This document shows positions 25,860-34,073 of a stretch of DNA of 42,867 nt, piece after piece. The notes beneath the pieces are model-generated. The model worked only from the letters and a program-made list of their open reading frames with translations, ran no database searches and was not told the origin of the DNA. The stretch lies in assembly GCA_007692755.1 (NCBI GenBank), contig REBL01000187.1, forward strand, positions 1 through 42,867, read 5' to 3'. Both the position numbers and the translations under genes were made by a program. This DNA is from Nodularia sp. (in: cyanobacteria) (GTDB lineage Bacteria > Cyanobacteriota > Cyanobacteriia > Cyanobacteriales > Nostocaceae). How positions within the stretch are numbered: position 1 is the first letter of the stretch; every line of letters starts with the position of its first letter.

Positions 25860-26231
25860 ATGAGTTATTCTACGCAAAAAGGTAATCATTTTACAGTTTC
25901 AAAGATTAATAATAAAAAATATACATGGGATGTATTTAAGCTTTGGGACTTAGTTGCTGACATGAGTATAGAGGAAGTTCCAATTAACGATTTCAGCTTA
26001 GATATAGATCTATGGTTTAGAGAGTATGAAGTACCAACTGCTTTAAATGTTTTGAAGCACTGTAAGAGGATACTTGATGCAGATTTAGAATTTGCCATAA
26101 TCATAGCACCAAATGGAATCGTCATGGATGGTATGCACAGAATTGGAAAAGCGTGGATTTTAGGACATTCTACTATCAAAGCAATTCGTCTTCAGGAATT
26201 TCCAATACCAGATTCAATTGATGAGTGTTAG
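25860..26231 (+). CDS. ParB/Srx-like small protein in RiPP cluster
   Basis: 123 residues. The segment EFAIIIAPNGIVMDGMHRIGKA, split here as FAIIIAPNG and VMDGMHRIGKA, has the DG-x-HR pattern of the ParB/sulfiredoxin nucleotide-binding fold. There is no HTH, so it is not a partition protein. It starts 21 nt after the maturase stop. Members of this fold include serine kinases and CTP- or ATP-using enzymes, so a phosphorylating or nucleotide-dependent tailoring role is possible. It could equally be a binding or chaperone protein. Confidence 0.5.
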   Translation: MSYSTQKGNHFTVSKINNKKYTWDVFKLWDLVADMSIEEVPINDFSLDIDLWFREYEVPTALNVLKHCKRILDADLEFAIIIAPNGIVMDGMHRIGKAWILGHSTIKAIRLQEFPIPDSIDEC

Positions 26232-26261
26232 TAAAGTATATTTGTTTTAGAGGTTTTTATC

Positions 26262-27098
26262 ATGAATAATATTGTTTTAGAAAATTCTATACCTGACATA
26301 TCCATAGTCGGATCTGGGATAAAGTTTCCAGAACATTTAACTTTAGAAACTATTGCAATTTTAGAAAAATGTAGATCAGTTTACACAATTGCTAATCATT
26401 TTTCTAATGAAAAAAATACTCCACCAAGTTTAAAAAGGAAAATCAAAAACTTATGGCATTTATATCAGTCAGATCGGTTACGCCGAGAAAACTATAAAAT
26501 TATGACTGAAGCCATTTTAAATGCGGCTCACAAAGAACGTCCGATTGCTTATTTAGCTGCTGGAAATCCAGTAGTATTTGACAGTGTAACTCAGTGGATT
26601 ATCGAGAGTGCAGAAGAACAAAATCTTACAGTTAAAGTTTTTCCAAGTATATCATCAATTGATACAATTATGGTTGATTTAACCCGTGAAGTAGCTCCGG
26701 GTTTGCAAATTTATGATGCTTCTATGCTGGTAGGATTAAATCTTCAACCAAGACCTGATATATCATGTATCATATTACAAATCAGTACATTTGGAACTTC
26801 TTACACTACAGCATATAGGATGCCAAAAAATAATTTTTTAAATCCTTTAAAAAATTATTTAATACAGTTTTATGCAGCTAGTCATCAAGTATATTTTGTC
26901 AGTTCTTCTTTCAGTAGTACAAATACATCACGAATTCTAACTATTTCTTTAGAGGATCTTGATTCTATCAATCCTGAGCAAATTCGAGGAGCATCTCTTT
27001 TTATTCCTCCTCTTCATAAACCTTATGAGAATTCAGATTTTTTATCTATAATGAGAGACTCAAATAATTTTAACAGCAATTATCTAATTGAGTCCTAG
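26262..27098 (+). CDS. Tetrapyrrole-methylase-fold methyltransferase, borosin-like
   Basis: 278 residues. The N-terminal SAM-binding loop is IVGSGIKFPEHLTLET (15-30), and AYLAAGNPVVFDS (96-108) corresponds to the GHP-type loop of the family. R74-x3-Y78 (in RLRRENYKIM) matches the spacing of the catalytic Arg/Tyr pair I recall from the borosin enzyme OphMA. PSISSID (128-134) and APGLQIYDASML (145-156) also resemble borosin alpha-N-methyltransferases more than cobalamin methylases. There are no corrin or siroheme genes nearby. I infer backbone N-methylation of the precursor by a split (non-fused) enzyme. It has a clear ribosome site (AGAGG). Confidence 0.65.
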   Translation: MNNIVLENSIPDISIVGSGIKFPEHLTLETIAILEKCRSVYTIANHFSNEKNTPPSLKRKIKNLWHLYQSDRLRRENYKIMTEAILNAAHKERPIAYLAAGNPVVFDSVTQWIIESAEEQNLTVKVFPSISSIDTIMVDLTREVAPGLQIYDASMLVGLNLQPRPDISCIILQISTFGTSYTTAYRMPKNNFLNPLKNYLIQFYAASHQVYFVSSSFSSTNTSRILTISLEDLDSINPEQIRGASLFIPPLHKPYENSDFLSIMRDSNNFNSNYLIES

Positions 27099-27135
27099 TT
27101 CAAATAATTTTTATTATTCATAGAGGTTGTTGATT

Positions 27136-27996
27136 ATGAAATTAAAAGAGGGAATTACATTATTTATTAATCAACGTAATATTGAGCTAGAACCTGATAG
27201 ATTATCCTTATACGAAGGAACAATTTTGGTGGAAGAATGTTCTTCAAACAAATATCTAGTTAATCAATATCATCCTAAATCATGTATACCTAAATTACTA
27301 TCTCGTCCTTTGTTAAACGTAGAACATAATATGTTATGTTCTACCAATTTAGAAAAATATAAAATGGGAGAATCCCTGGCTATATTCAATATACCTGATA
27401 AAATTTTATCCGGTTTTGATTATGTTAGAGATTCAATTATTAAATCTGACATAAATAACCTTGTATTAGCTTTAGATTCAGAAGAATCTAAGTCAAGTAT
27501 TTTGGAAGTAAATAATTATGTTAAGCAATTTGGTGAGCCTACCGGACGTATAGCATTAGGATTTAATTTACCCAATTTAATAACCGTTACTCGTCAACCA
27601 AGAGACAACAATAAGCGTTACATGGGCTTACATATAGATGGTTGGGGTTTGCATAAAGAAAAGTTAGAAAGAAGACATCTTTCTCCTGTAAAAATATGTG
27701 TTAATTTGGGATTACAAGAAAGATACTTACTTTTTATAAATTTATCTCTTCAAGAAATTTACAGAATACTAAAAAATCATGGTATGAATGATAAAAGCTA
27801 TTCTTCAGAACCCTGGAATATAGGTAATTTGTTTATGGAGAAACTTCCTAATTACCCTGTTATAAGATTAAAAATTCTTCCAAATGAAGCATATATCGCA
27901 CCCATAGAAAATATTATTCATGACGGCTCAACTCTGGGATGTTCTAGTTATGATGTAAATTTACAAATAAAAGGTTATTTTGAAACTCTAGTTTAA
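27136..27996 (+). CDS. Oxygenase-like tailoring protein
   Basis: 286 residues from ATG 27136 (ribosome site AGAGG); in-frame TTG codons upstream are less likely. A possible iron-binding triad is visible: H166-I-D168 (MGLHIDGWG) and H262 in ENIIHDGST, preceded by a proline/tyrosine segment (LPNEAYIAPI) as in the jelly-roll of 2-oxoglutarate or related non-haem iron oxygenases. I cannot place it in a named family. Its position between the methyltransferase and a clear 2-oxoglutarate oxygenase supports a role in oxidising the peptide. Confidence 0.5.
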   Translation: MKLKEGITLFINQRNIELEPDRLSLYEGTILVEECSSNKYLVNQYHPKSCIPKLLSRPLLNVEHNMLCSTNLEKYKMGESLAIFNIPDKILSGFDYVRDSIIKSDINNLVLALDSEESKSSILEVNNYVKQFGEPTGRIALGFNLPNLITVTRQPRDNNKRYMGLHIDGWGLHKEKLERRHLSPVKICVNLGLQERYLLFINLSLQEIYRILKNHGMNDKSYSSEPWNIGNLFMEKLPNYPVIRLKILPNEAYIAPIENIIHDGSTLGCSSYDVNLQIKGYFETLV

Positions 27997-28044
27997 ATTG
28001 AATCAAAAAACATTTATTATTGTATTTATATAAAATGAACATAT

Positions 28045-28575
28045 ATGAAAAAAGTAGCTAATGGTATTTGGGAAATAGAAAAATTTTTGAATGCTATAGA
28101 TTGCAAATCAATACTTGATAAGGCTTATTTATGCGGTTTCAAAATAGCAAAACAGCAAAAAAGAGGACGCTATAATCAAGAAACTTTTATTGATTATGGA
28201 GAGGTTGCCTTAAAGCTTTTTTTTCGGTTACAAAAATGTATTTCTGAATATTCTAAAATAACGACAATTACTTCAATTGGAAAAGTTATTGAATGTTATC
28301 GTTATGAACAAGGAGACTATATTACTGCACACTACGATAAATCAACAGAAATTGACCATAATTCTTGGTCAACGCACACTCTGATAATATATCTAAGCGA
28401 TAATGTTATGGGAGGAGAAACTTCTTTTCTTAAACATAATATTATAGTTGTTCCTGAACTGGGAAAAGCAGTTTTATTTGAGCATAGTATATTGCATCAA
28501 GCAAATGAGGTTTTAGAAGGAATAAAATATGTATCACGTCTTAATGTAGGATTGATGAATTATGAATCTCTATGA
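28045..28575 (+). CDS. 2-oxoglutarate/Fe(II) oxygenase
   Basis: 176 residues with the full prolyl-4-hydroxylase-type signature: H96-Y-D98 (TAHYDKS), distal H151 (SILHQAN) and the 2-oxoglutarate-binding R165 (VSRLNVG). The strand-turn GGETSF lies between. It is the last gene of the RiPP operon, 48 nt after the previous stop. It would hydroxylate or desaturate the modified peptide; a 2OG oxygenase has also been linked to other cyclophane clusters. No transporter or leader peptidase gene follows, so export and leader removal must come from elsewhere. Confidence 0.8.
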   Translation: MKKVANGIWEIEKFLNAIDCKSILDKAYLCGFKIAKQQKRGRYNQETFIDYGEVALKLFFRLQKCISEYSKITTITSIGKVIECYRYEQGDYITAHYDKSTEIDHNSWSTHTLIIYLSDNVMGGETSFLKHNIIVVPELGKAVLFEHSILHQANEVLEGIKYVSRLNVGLMNYESL

Positions 28576-28730
28576 GGACATAAATTTTCCCATATTTGGG
28601 ATTGAGCCAAGGTGCTTGTGGTGGCTGACCAAGCCCCGTTGGGGCGGGGTGTCGGGTGTCGGGGGAAAAATAGCCCCAACAACTTCTTCATTCATGAGTT
28701 GGGATTTCTTGTGGTAGATTCAGTTTCGAG
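28576..28730. other. Short intergenic tail with GC-rich repeat
   Basis: It follows the last RiPP gene. A hairpin GCCCC-GTT-GGGGC (28633-28645) could end the operon. It is followed by GGGTGTC repeated twice, a short simple repeat typical of cyanobacterial intergenic DNA and clearly different in composition from the A/T-rich operon. Confidence 0.4.
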
Positions 28731-28904
28731 GTCAACGTACCATAGATTATTTGGTGCAACAATTTAAAACGGCACAGCAAGTGTTTGAAGCTCCTAAATT
28801 TCAGAGACTTCAATTGGTACAGTTTTAATTCTGGCGATCTCAGTATTGAAAGTAGCTCATCAAGTCCTTAGCGTAAGTTTCAGAACGGATGCTCATTTCA
28901 CCCC
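28731..28904. mobile_element. Right end of the composite element (TIME-related)
   Basis: About 174 bp related to the right half of the 293-bp mini-element at the left end, including GGCACAGCAA, TTCAATTGGTAC and the 38-bp terminal repeat at 28867-28904. No second, inner terminal repeat was recognised here, so this copy is partial or is the native end of a larger transposon. Confidence 0.65.
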
Positions 28905-28909
28905 TACTA
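28905..28909 (+). repeat. Right target-site duplication TACTA
   Basis: TACTA directly follows the CCCC that ends the right terminal repeat and equals 16367-16371. On the minus strand it is part of the codons TTA GTA of the interrupted reverse transcriptase. Confidence 0.8.
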
Positions 28910-29753
28910 AAGGAATATTTTTTTGCTCTTTTAATAAAATTACAAAATCGTCAGCGTAACGTACATATCTCAAAGGATATCGTTTTGATAAATCGTTTAT
29001 AACCCAACAATCAAATTCGTGTAGATACAAATTGGCAAGCATACCAGAAAGTACACCCCCTTGGGGAATACCTTCTATTCGGATGATTCTTCGCTTTAAT
29101 TTAGTAGGTTTACGATGATGAAAAAAGTAGGTTTGATTACGTTTATTTTTATAATAAACCCCACCCGTCCTGATAAATCTTATTAATAATTTTGTAGCTA
29201 GAGAATCTTCACCAAACTTTTGCTTAATAATCTCAATCAAACGATGATGAGATATTTTATCAAAAAACTTTACTATATCAGCATCTAAAGCAAATACAAA
29301 TCCTTGTTTAATATACCGATGAATTAAAGATGCTGCATAAGGAGCAGACTTACTTTTTCTATATGCACAAGATACTTTATCCAATATTTTAGTTGCTTGA
29401 AAATCCCTTTCTACCTCATTGTAAATCGCTTCATATAAAACTTTTTGGACAATAACATCACGTATAGTGGCAATTGATAAACATCGTGTACCTCCAGATG
29501 GTTTAGGAACTGCCACTTCTCGAAAGGTATAAAACTGATATGTACCTTTTAACAATCTATTGGATAGCAGTTGACAACGCAAATCAAGTTCTTTCTTAAA
29601 TGTTTGATAAGAAATACCATCTGCACCCATCTGCACTTTTATTTCATCTGGGTTAAAGAAGTCTGTCTTGTTTTTTTCATACTCTTCAAACGCGGCTTTT
29701 AACTTCTCCGGCTGAAAATATTCAACGAGTACATCGTCCAAATAATTGGACAT
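28905..29753 (-). pseudogene. Reverse transcriptase, 5' half (interrupted gene)
   Basis: 283 residues of a bacterial reverse transcriptase, then cut by the inserted element (an open frame runs three more codons, GVK, and stops at 28893). Palm motifs are all visible: GADGISYQTFKKEL, LSIATIRDVIVQKVLYEAIY, FALDADIVKFFDKISH, IPQGGVLSGMLANLYLHEFD and RYADDFVILL with the catalytic YADD. With the 3' half the ancestral protein had about 496 residues. It lies on the strand opposite to hsdS and hsdR. I did not recognise group II intron domain V or an HNH domain, so a defence-associated or group-II-like solo RT is more likely than an active intron. Confidence 0.85.
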
Positions 29754-29784
29754 ATTTTTTGATTTTGTAGTGATTTAATTATTT

Positions 29785-30013
29785 GAAAGTGTCCACTTGC
29801 TTAGACGGACAGGGAACGCAAGACACTTTCTCAACCTGTCTCCTTTACCATTGCTAGTAAAGTTAAAACTGTTACTTGTTAGAAATAACAAGTATCAAGA
29901 AACTCAGTAGGTTGTCTATGGGCTTCTAGCTTTCTGTTCCATTATAGGTGAAACAGTGACCTCTTAGGGTGAGATATTTTGCAACATCTCACGGTAGGTT
30001 CAACGACCTTACC
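29785..30013 (-). ncRNA. Hairpin-rich region upstream of the RT
   Basis: Several stems lie in this stretch just before the RT start: GAAAGTGTC/GACACTTTC (29785-29793 with 29822-29830) enclosing CTTGC/GCAAG; TACTTGTTA/TAACAAGTA (29873-29881 with 29886-29894) around a 4-nt loop; GTGAGAT/ATCTCAC (29969-29975 with 29986-29992); and GGTAGGT with ACCTTACC (29993-30013). So many stems in about 230 bp suggest a structured RNA, as found beside retron and defence RTs. Strand is assumed from the RT. No direct evidence of transcription. Confidence 0.45.
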
Positions 30014-30210
30014 CTGTTAAAACTATATCATAGGTAACTAGCTAATAGCATTATAAAAAATTGTTTTTTATACATTTTTTTGAAAAAATAGTGTTATCAC
30101 TTAGATAGACACTCCTGGAGATTTTCTCAGCTATAGAACATATTTATTACAACCATATCCGCAGAAATTCCCAACCACCACAAATAAAAAATTAATTGAC
30201 AAGACAATTT
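30014..30210 (+). promoter_or_regulatory. A/T-rich region before hsdR
   Basis: About 200 bp with long A and T runs and no gene. It must hold the hsdR promoter, because the inserted element and the RT now separate hsdR from hsdM and hsdS. No consensus promoter stands out. Confidence 0.3.
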
Positions 30211-33200
30211 ATGCCCCAACAAACGCCTGAGTACATTAACGTAGAAGAACCCACCATCCAACAACTTATGAGTATGGGGTGGCAACATATAGAAGGCAGT
30301 TGGGACAAACCAGAAATTACAGAACGCCAAAACTTTAAACAAATAATCCTTTTAGACCGCCTCAAAGCTGCCGTCAAACGCATTAACCCCTCCTGGCTTG
30401 ATGACCTGCAAATTCAAACCGCAGTCAGTCAACTAGAAGGGCTGGGGGGAAATAAATTAATGGAAGCCAACCAAGCCGCCACCGAACTATTAATCAAAGG
30501 CACAACTGTACAAGGAGAAGACGGCAACCAGCAAACTGTACATTTTATTGAATATGACCCAGAACATTTAGACCGCAACGACTTTCTCGCCATCAACCAA
30601 TTCCGGGTAGACCCCCCTTGGATGACTGGTAACAAAGGCTTCATTATTCCTGATATCGTCCTGTTCGTTAACGGTATCCCCCTGGTGGTTATCGAATGCA
30701 AAAGCCCCAAACTTGATAACCCCATCACCGCCGCTATCACAGACTTATTAAAATATTCCAACCAACGCGGTAGCACCCAACCAGAAGGGGCAGAAGCGCT
30801 ATTTCACTACAACCTCCTACTCATAGCCGCCTCCAGAGGACGGGCTGCTGCTGGGACTATCGGCGCAAACTATGAACATTACGTCGAGTGGAAAGACACT
30901 GCCCCCCGCCCCATCGCAGATGTTACAGCAAAATTAGGCGTAACTGAACTTAGCGATCGCCAAACCCTAATTGCCGGGATGCTGCACCCAGCCAATCTTT
31001 TAGATATTCTCCACAACTTCACTCTGTTTAAAACCAGTGGCGGACAAACCATCAAAATTGTCCCCCGCTACCAACAATATCGTGCCGTCTACAAAGCACT
31101 GCACCGCCTACAACACAACCCAACCCGCACCCAACATGGTACAGACGACCAACGGGGCGGTATTATTTGGCATACCCAAGGTTCAGGTAAAAGCCTGACA
31201 ATGGTTTATTTAATCCGCAAACTACGTACTATCCTAGCCTTACGCCGCTTTAAAATTGTCGTCGTTACCGACCGCAGAGACTTAGAAAAACAACTAGCAG
31301 ACACCGCCTTCCTCACTGGGGAACCGCTACAAAAAGCCAAAAATGTCAATAGGCTAGAAAAGTATCTGCAAGTCCCTGGTGCTGGTTTAGTTTTTGGCAT
31401 GATTCAAAAATTCCGTGGTGGTGAGGACTCAGAAGAAGAAGCTGCAACCGAAAAGATAGCCCAAAATCTCAATCCTTCGGAAGATATCTTAGTTCTAATA
31501 GACGAAGCCCATCGTTCCCACACCAACACCCTGCATACCAACTTATTAGAAGCCTTACCCAACTGCGTCCGCATTGGTTTTACAGGCACGCCCATTGTGA
31601 AAACCGCCCAAAAAACCACAACCCAAATTTTTGGTAGCTTTATTGACGAGTACAATATTCTCCAATCGCAAAAAGATAAAGTTACTCTGCCCATTATTTA
31701 CGAAGGTTTAGAGTCCAGGGGTGCTGTCACCCAAGGTAATGACCTTGACCAACTATTTGAAGTTATTTTTGCCGATAAAACCCCAGAAGAACGAGCGCAA
31801 ATTAAAGTTAAATACGCCACCAAAACCCAAGTTGCAGAAGCACGGGAATTAATCAAAGCTAAAGCCAAAAATATGCTGCGACATTATTTAGAACGCATCG
31901 CCTCTGGTGGTTTTAAAGCCCAAGTTGTTGCCCCCACCCGTCTAGCTGCTGTCCGTTACCAACAAGCTTTTGTAGAAGCAAAAGCAGAACTAATTCAAGA
32001 ATTAGAACATCGGCAGGTAATCTTACAAAATATTACCCCAGAAAATTTAGAAAATTTAGATACTGACACTCAGTTTTATGCCCAAGCACTGCGCCACTTA
32101 GAAATGATTCGTAAATTAGAATTTGCTGCTGTCATCTCTGGCGATAAAGGCGATGATAATAGTTGGAAACAATGGACAGATAAAACTCAACAAGACAAAC
32201 ATATTGAGAAATTCAAAAAACCATTAGCAGAAGATAGTTTAGCGTTTTTAATTGTTAAAAATATGCTGCTAACAGGCTTTGATGCCCCCTTAGAACAAGT
32301 TTTATATTTAGACCGCAATCTCAAAGAATATGAATTACTCCAAGCAATTGCCCGTGTCAACCGTGTCTATAACGATAATAAAAAATATGGTTTAGTAGTA
32401 GATTATTACGGTGTAGATATTGCTGCTGCCCTGGCTGCTTATGATAACTTAGACACAGAAGCAGCATTATTTGATATAAAATTAGAACTCCCAAAACTCC
32501 AAGACGCACATCAAAAAGTTATTAATTTATTAACTATTAATAACTGCACAATTGATGATGTTGACGCTTGTGTAGACTTACTGCGCGATGAACGTCTGCG
32601 AGTAGAATTTAATGATTATCTTAAAGAATTTATTGATATTCTGGACACCATTCTCCCCCGCCCAGAAGCCCGTCGTCCCTATAATTTCGTCCGCGATGCC
32701 AAAAAACTTGCACTCATTAAAAAATCCGTCGCTGACCTTTACCGCGATGAAAAATTAAATTTAGTCAGTTCCAAAGAAAAAGTCAGAGCATTAATAGATC
32801 AACATCTCATATCCGAAGGAATTGACCCCAAAATACCGCCAGTTGATATTATGTCTTTGGACTTTAAAACCCACGTTCAACGCCATCGTTCCCTCAAAGC
32901 CCAAGCCGCAGAAATGGAATTTGCAGCTCGTCATTATATCAGCGTTCATTATGATGAAGACCCTGGTTACTATAAAAGTTTAAGTGAAAAATTGCAAACT
33001 ATTTTGAATAGTTTAACAGAAAATCGACAGGCACAAGTTGAAGCTTTGTGGAAATATAGTCAAGAAATGCAAGCAGGTCGCACCACAGATGATACAGGAT
33101 TAGACCCCCAAACTCAATTACCATTCTTGGGAATTTTAAGTGAATATTCCTCAGTAGAACGCAGCCAATTAGTACAAGCTACAGTGGAAATTGTTGAGCA

Positions 33201-33378
33201 TATTCGCCAAGAAATGCGGCGTGTCAATTGGCATAACCAAATTATCCAAGATGATTTAATAAAGTGGATAGCAGGGTACTTGGATGATAATGATTTAGTC
33301 AGTTACGAGCAATTAGAAGAAATCGCTGATAAACTTGTCCAACTTGCCCGTAAAATTCGTGATAGATTAATAGGATGA
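30211..33378 (+). CDS. hsdR: Type I restriction subunit HsdR
   Basis: 1,055 residues from ATG 30211 (TTG 30196 is an alternative). The N-terminal PD-(D/E)xK nuclease has D148 in PDIVLF and E162-C-K164 in VVIECKSP. The superfamily 2 translocase has Walker A HTQGSGKS (321-328), DEAH (431-434), FTGTP, and the late motif TGFDAPLEQVLYLDR with QAIARVNR. The C-terminal helical part contacts the methylase core. It is full length and apparently intact, so with HsdM, its split domain and HsdS the system may still restrict DNA. The stop overlaps the next gene by 4 nt. Confidence 0.92.
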   Translation: MPQQTPEYINVEEPTIQQLMSMGWQHIEGSWDKPEITERQNFKQIILLDRLKAAVKRINPSWLDDLQIQTAVSQLEGLGGNKLMEANQAATELLIKGTTVQGEDGNQQTVHFIEYDPEHLDRNDFLAINQFRVDPPWMTGNKGFIIPDIVLFVNGIPLVVIECKSPKLDNPITAAITDLLKYSNQRGSTQPEGAEALFHYNLLLIAASRGRAAAGTIGANYEHYVEWKDTAPRPIADVTAKLGVTELSDRQTLIAGMLHPANLLDILHNFTLFKTSGGQTIKIVPRYQQYRAVYKALHRLQHNPTRTQHGTDDQRGGIIWHTQGSGKSLTMVYLIRKLRTILALRRFKIVVVTDRRDLEKQLADTAFLTGEPLQKAKNVNRLEKYLQVPGAGLVFGMIQKFRGGEDSEEEAATEKIAQNLNPSEDILVLIDEAHRSHTNTLHTNLLEALPNCVRIGFTGTPIVKTAQKTTTQIFGSFIDEYNILQSQKDKVTLPIIYEGLESRGAVTQGNDLDQLFEVIFADKTPEERAQIKVKYATKTQVAEARELIKAKAKNMLRHYLERIASGGFKAQVVAPTRLAAVRYQQAFVEAKAELIQELEHRQVILQNITPENLENLDTDTQFYAQALRHLEMIRKLEFAAVISGDKGDDNSWKQWTDKTQQDKHIEKFKKPLAEDSLAFLIVKNMLLTGFDAPLEQVLYLDRNLKEYELLQAIARVNRVYNDNKKYGLVVDYYGVDIAAALAAYDNLDTEAALFDIKLELPKLQDAHQKVINLLTINNCTIDDVDACVDLLRDERLRVEFNDYLKEFIDILDTILPRPEARRPYNFVRDAKKLALIKKSVADLYRDEKLNLVSSKEKVRALIDQHLISEGIDPKIPPVDIMSLDFKTHVQRHRSLKAQAAEMEFAARHYISVHYDEDPGYYKSLSEKLQTILNSLTENRQAQVEALWKYSQEMQAGRTTDDTGLDPQTQLPFLGILSEYSSVERSQLVQATVEIVEHIRQEMRRVNWHNQIIQDDLIKWIAGYLDDNDLVSYEQLEEIADKLVQLARKIRDRLIG

Positions 33379-34073
33379 CAACCATCACTTTTGGCGACCT
33401 TGCCTTTGAACTGCGTCACAGTCCTCATCGTCGCACCGTTGGCATTACTGTAGAACGGGATGGAAAGTTAATATTAACATCACCGCCAGCAGTGTCAATA
33501 GAAACATTAGAAAAAATTATTAATCAGAAACGCTATTGGATTTATAACAAGCTGTTAAGAAAAGAATCATATTCTGTACCAGAGAAGGTTAAAGAATATG
33601 TTTGTGGTGAAAAATTTTATTACTTAGGACGCAGCTATTCCGTAAAATTAGTAGATACAGTAAAACAACAACCGCCTCTGCGACTATACCAAAGCCGCTT
33701 TGAGTTGCAACGCCACGCCCAAACCCAAGGTAGTGAATATTTTATTCATTGGTATAAACAACACTTATCACCGATTTTAGAACCAAAAATTGCAGCACTG
33801 ACTAATAAAATTGGTGCTACACCTCGTTCAATACAAGTGAGAGAATTGGGCTATCATTGGGGGTCTTGCGGACACCAAGGCAATTTATATTTTCACTGGC
33901 GAGTGGCGATGTTGCCCCAGCATTTGATTGAATACGTGGTCGTGCATGAGATGGTGCATTTACTAGAACCACATCATAATCATGACTTCTGGGATCGAGT
34001 TGAGGGAATTTTACCTTATTACCAAGACTGTAAACGCGATTTAGCGGAACAAGGAGCAAAATACAGTTTGTAA
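33375..34073 (+). CDS. YgjP-like (DUF45) metallopeptidase
   Basis: 232 residues with the zinc motif HEMVH at 191-195 followed by LLEPHHNHDFW, as in YgjP/WLM-type peptidases. The N-terminal part (RRTVGITVERDGKLILTSPP) and GYHWGSCG are also family features. ATGA overlap with hsdR shows translational coupling. Such genes are often found next to type I restriction genes, and a role in restraining or processing restriction subunits has been suggested, but is not shown by this sequence. Confidence 0.85.
   Translation: MTTITFGDLAFELRHSPHRRTVGITVERDGKLILTSPPAVSIETLEKIINQKRYWIYNKLLRKESYSVPEKVKEYVCGEKFYYLGRSYSVKLVDTVKQQPPLRLYQSRFELQRHAQTQGSEYFIHWYKQHLSPILEPKIAALTNKIGATPRSIQVRELGYHWGSCGHQGNLYFHWRVAMLPQHLIEYVVVHEMVHLLEPHHNHDFWDRVEGILPYYQDCKRDLAEQGAKYSL

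Larger units (their letters stand above)
16372..28904. mobile_element. 12.5-kb Tn3-family-type composite element
   Basis: It is bounded by 38-bp inverted terminal repeats: left 16372-16409 and right 28867-28904. Both start GGGGTGAAATGAGCA and end TTACGCTAAG on their inner side, as in the Tn3 family. It is flanked by a TACTA duplication and interrupts a reverse transcriptase gene in a way that is exactly reversible. No Tn3 transposase (about 1,000 residues) or resolvase gene lies inside, so it is non-autonomous. The left end is a complete 293-bp mini-element, and the right end is related to that mini-element's right half. This matches a TIME-composite in which two miniature elements mobilise the DNA between them. 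Cargo: two IS, an NB-ARC/TPR pair and a peptide-modification cluster. Confidence 0.8.
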
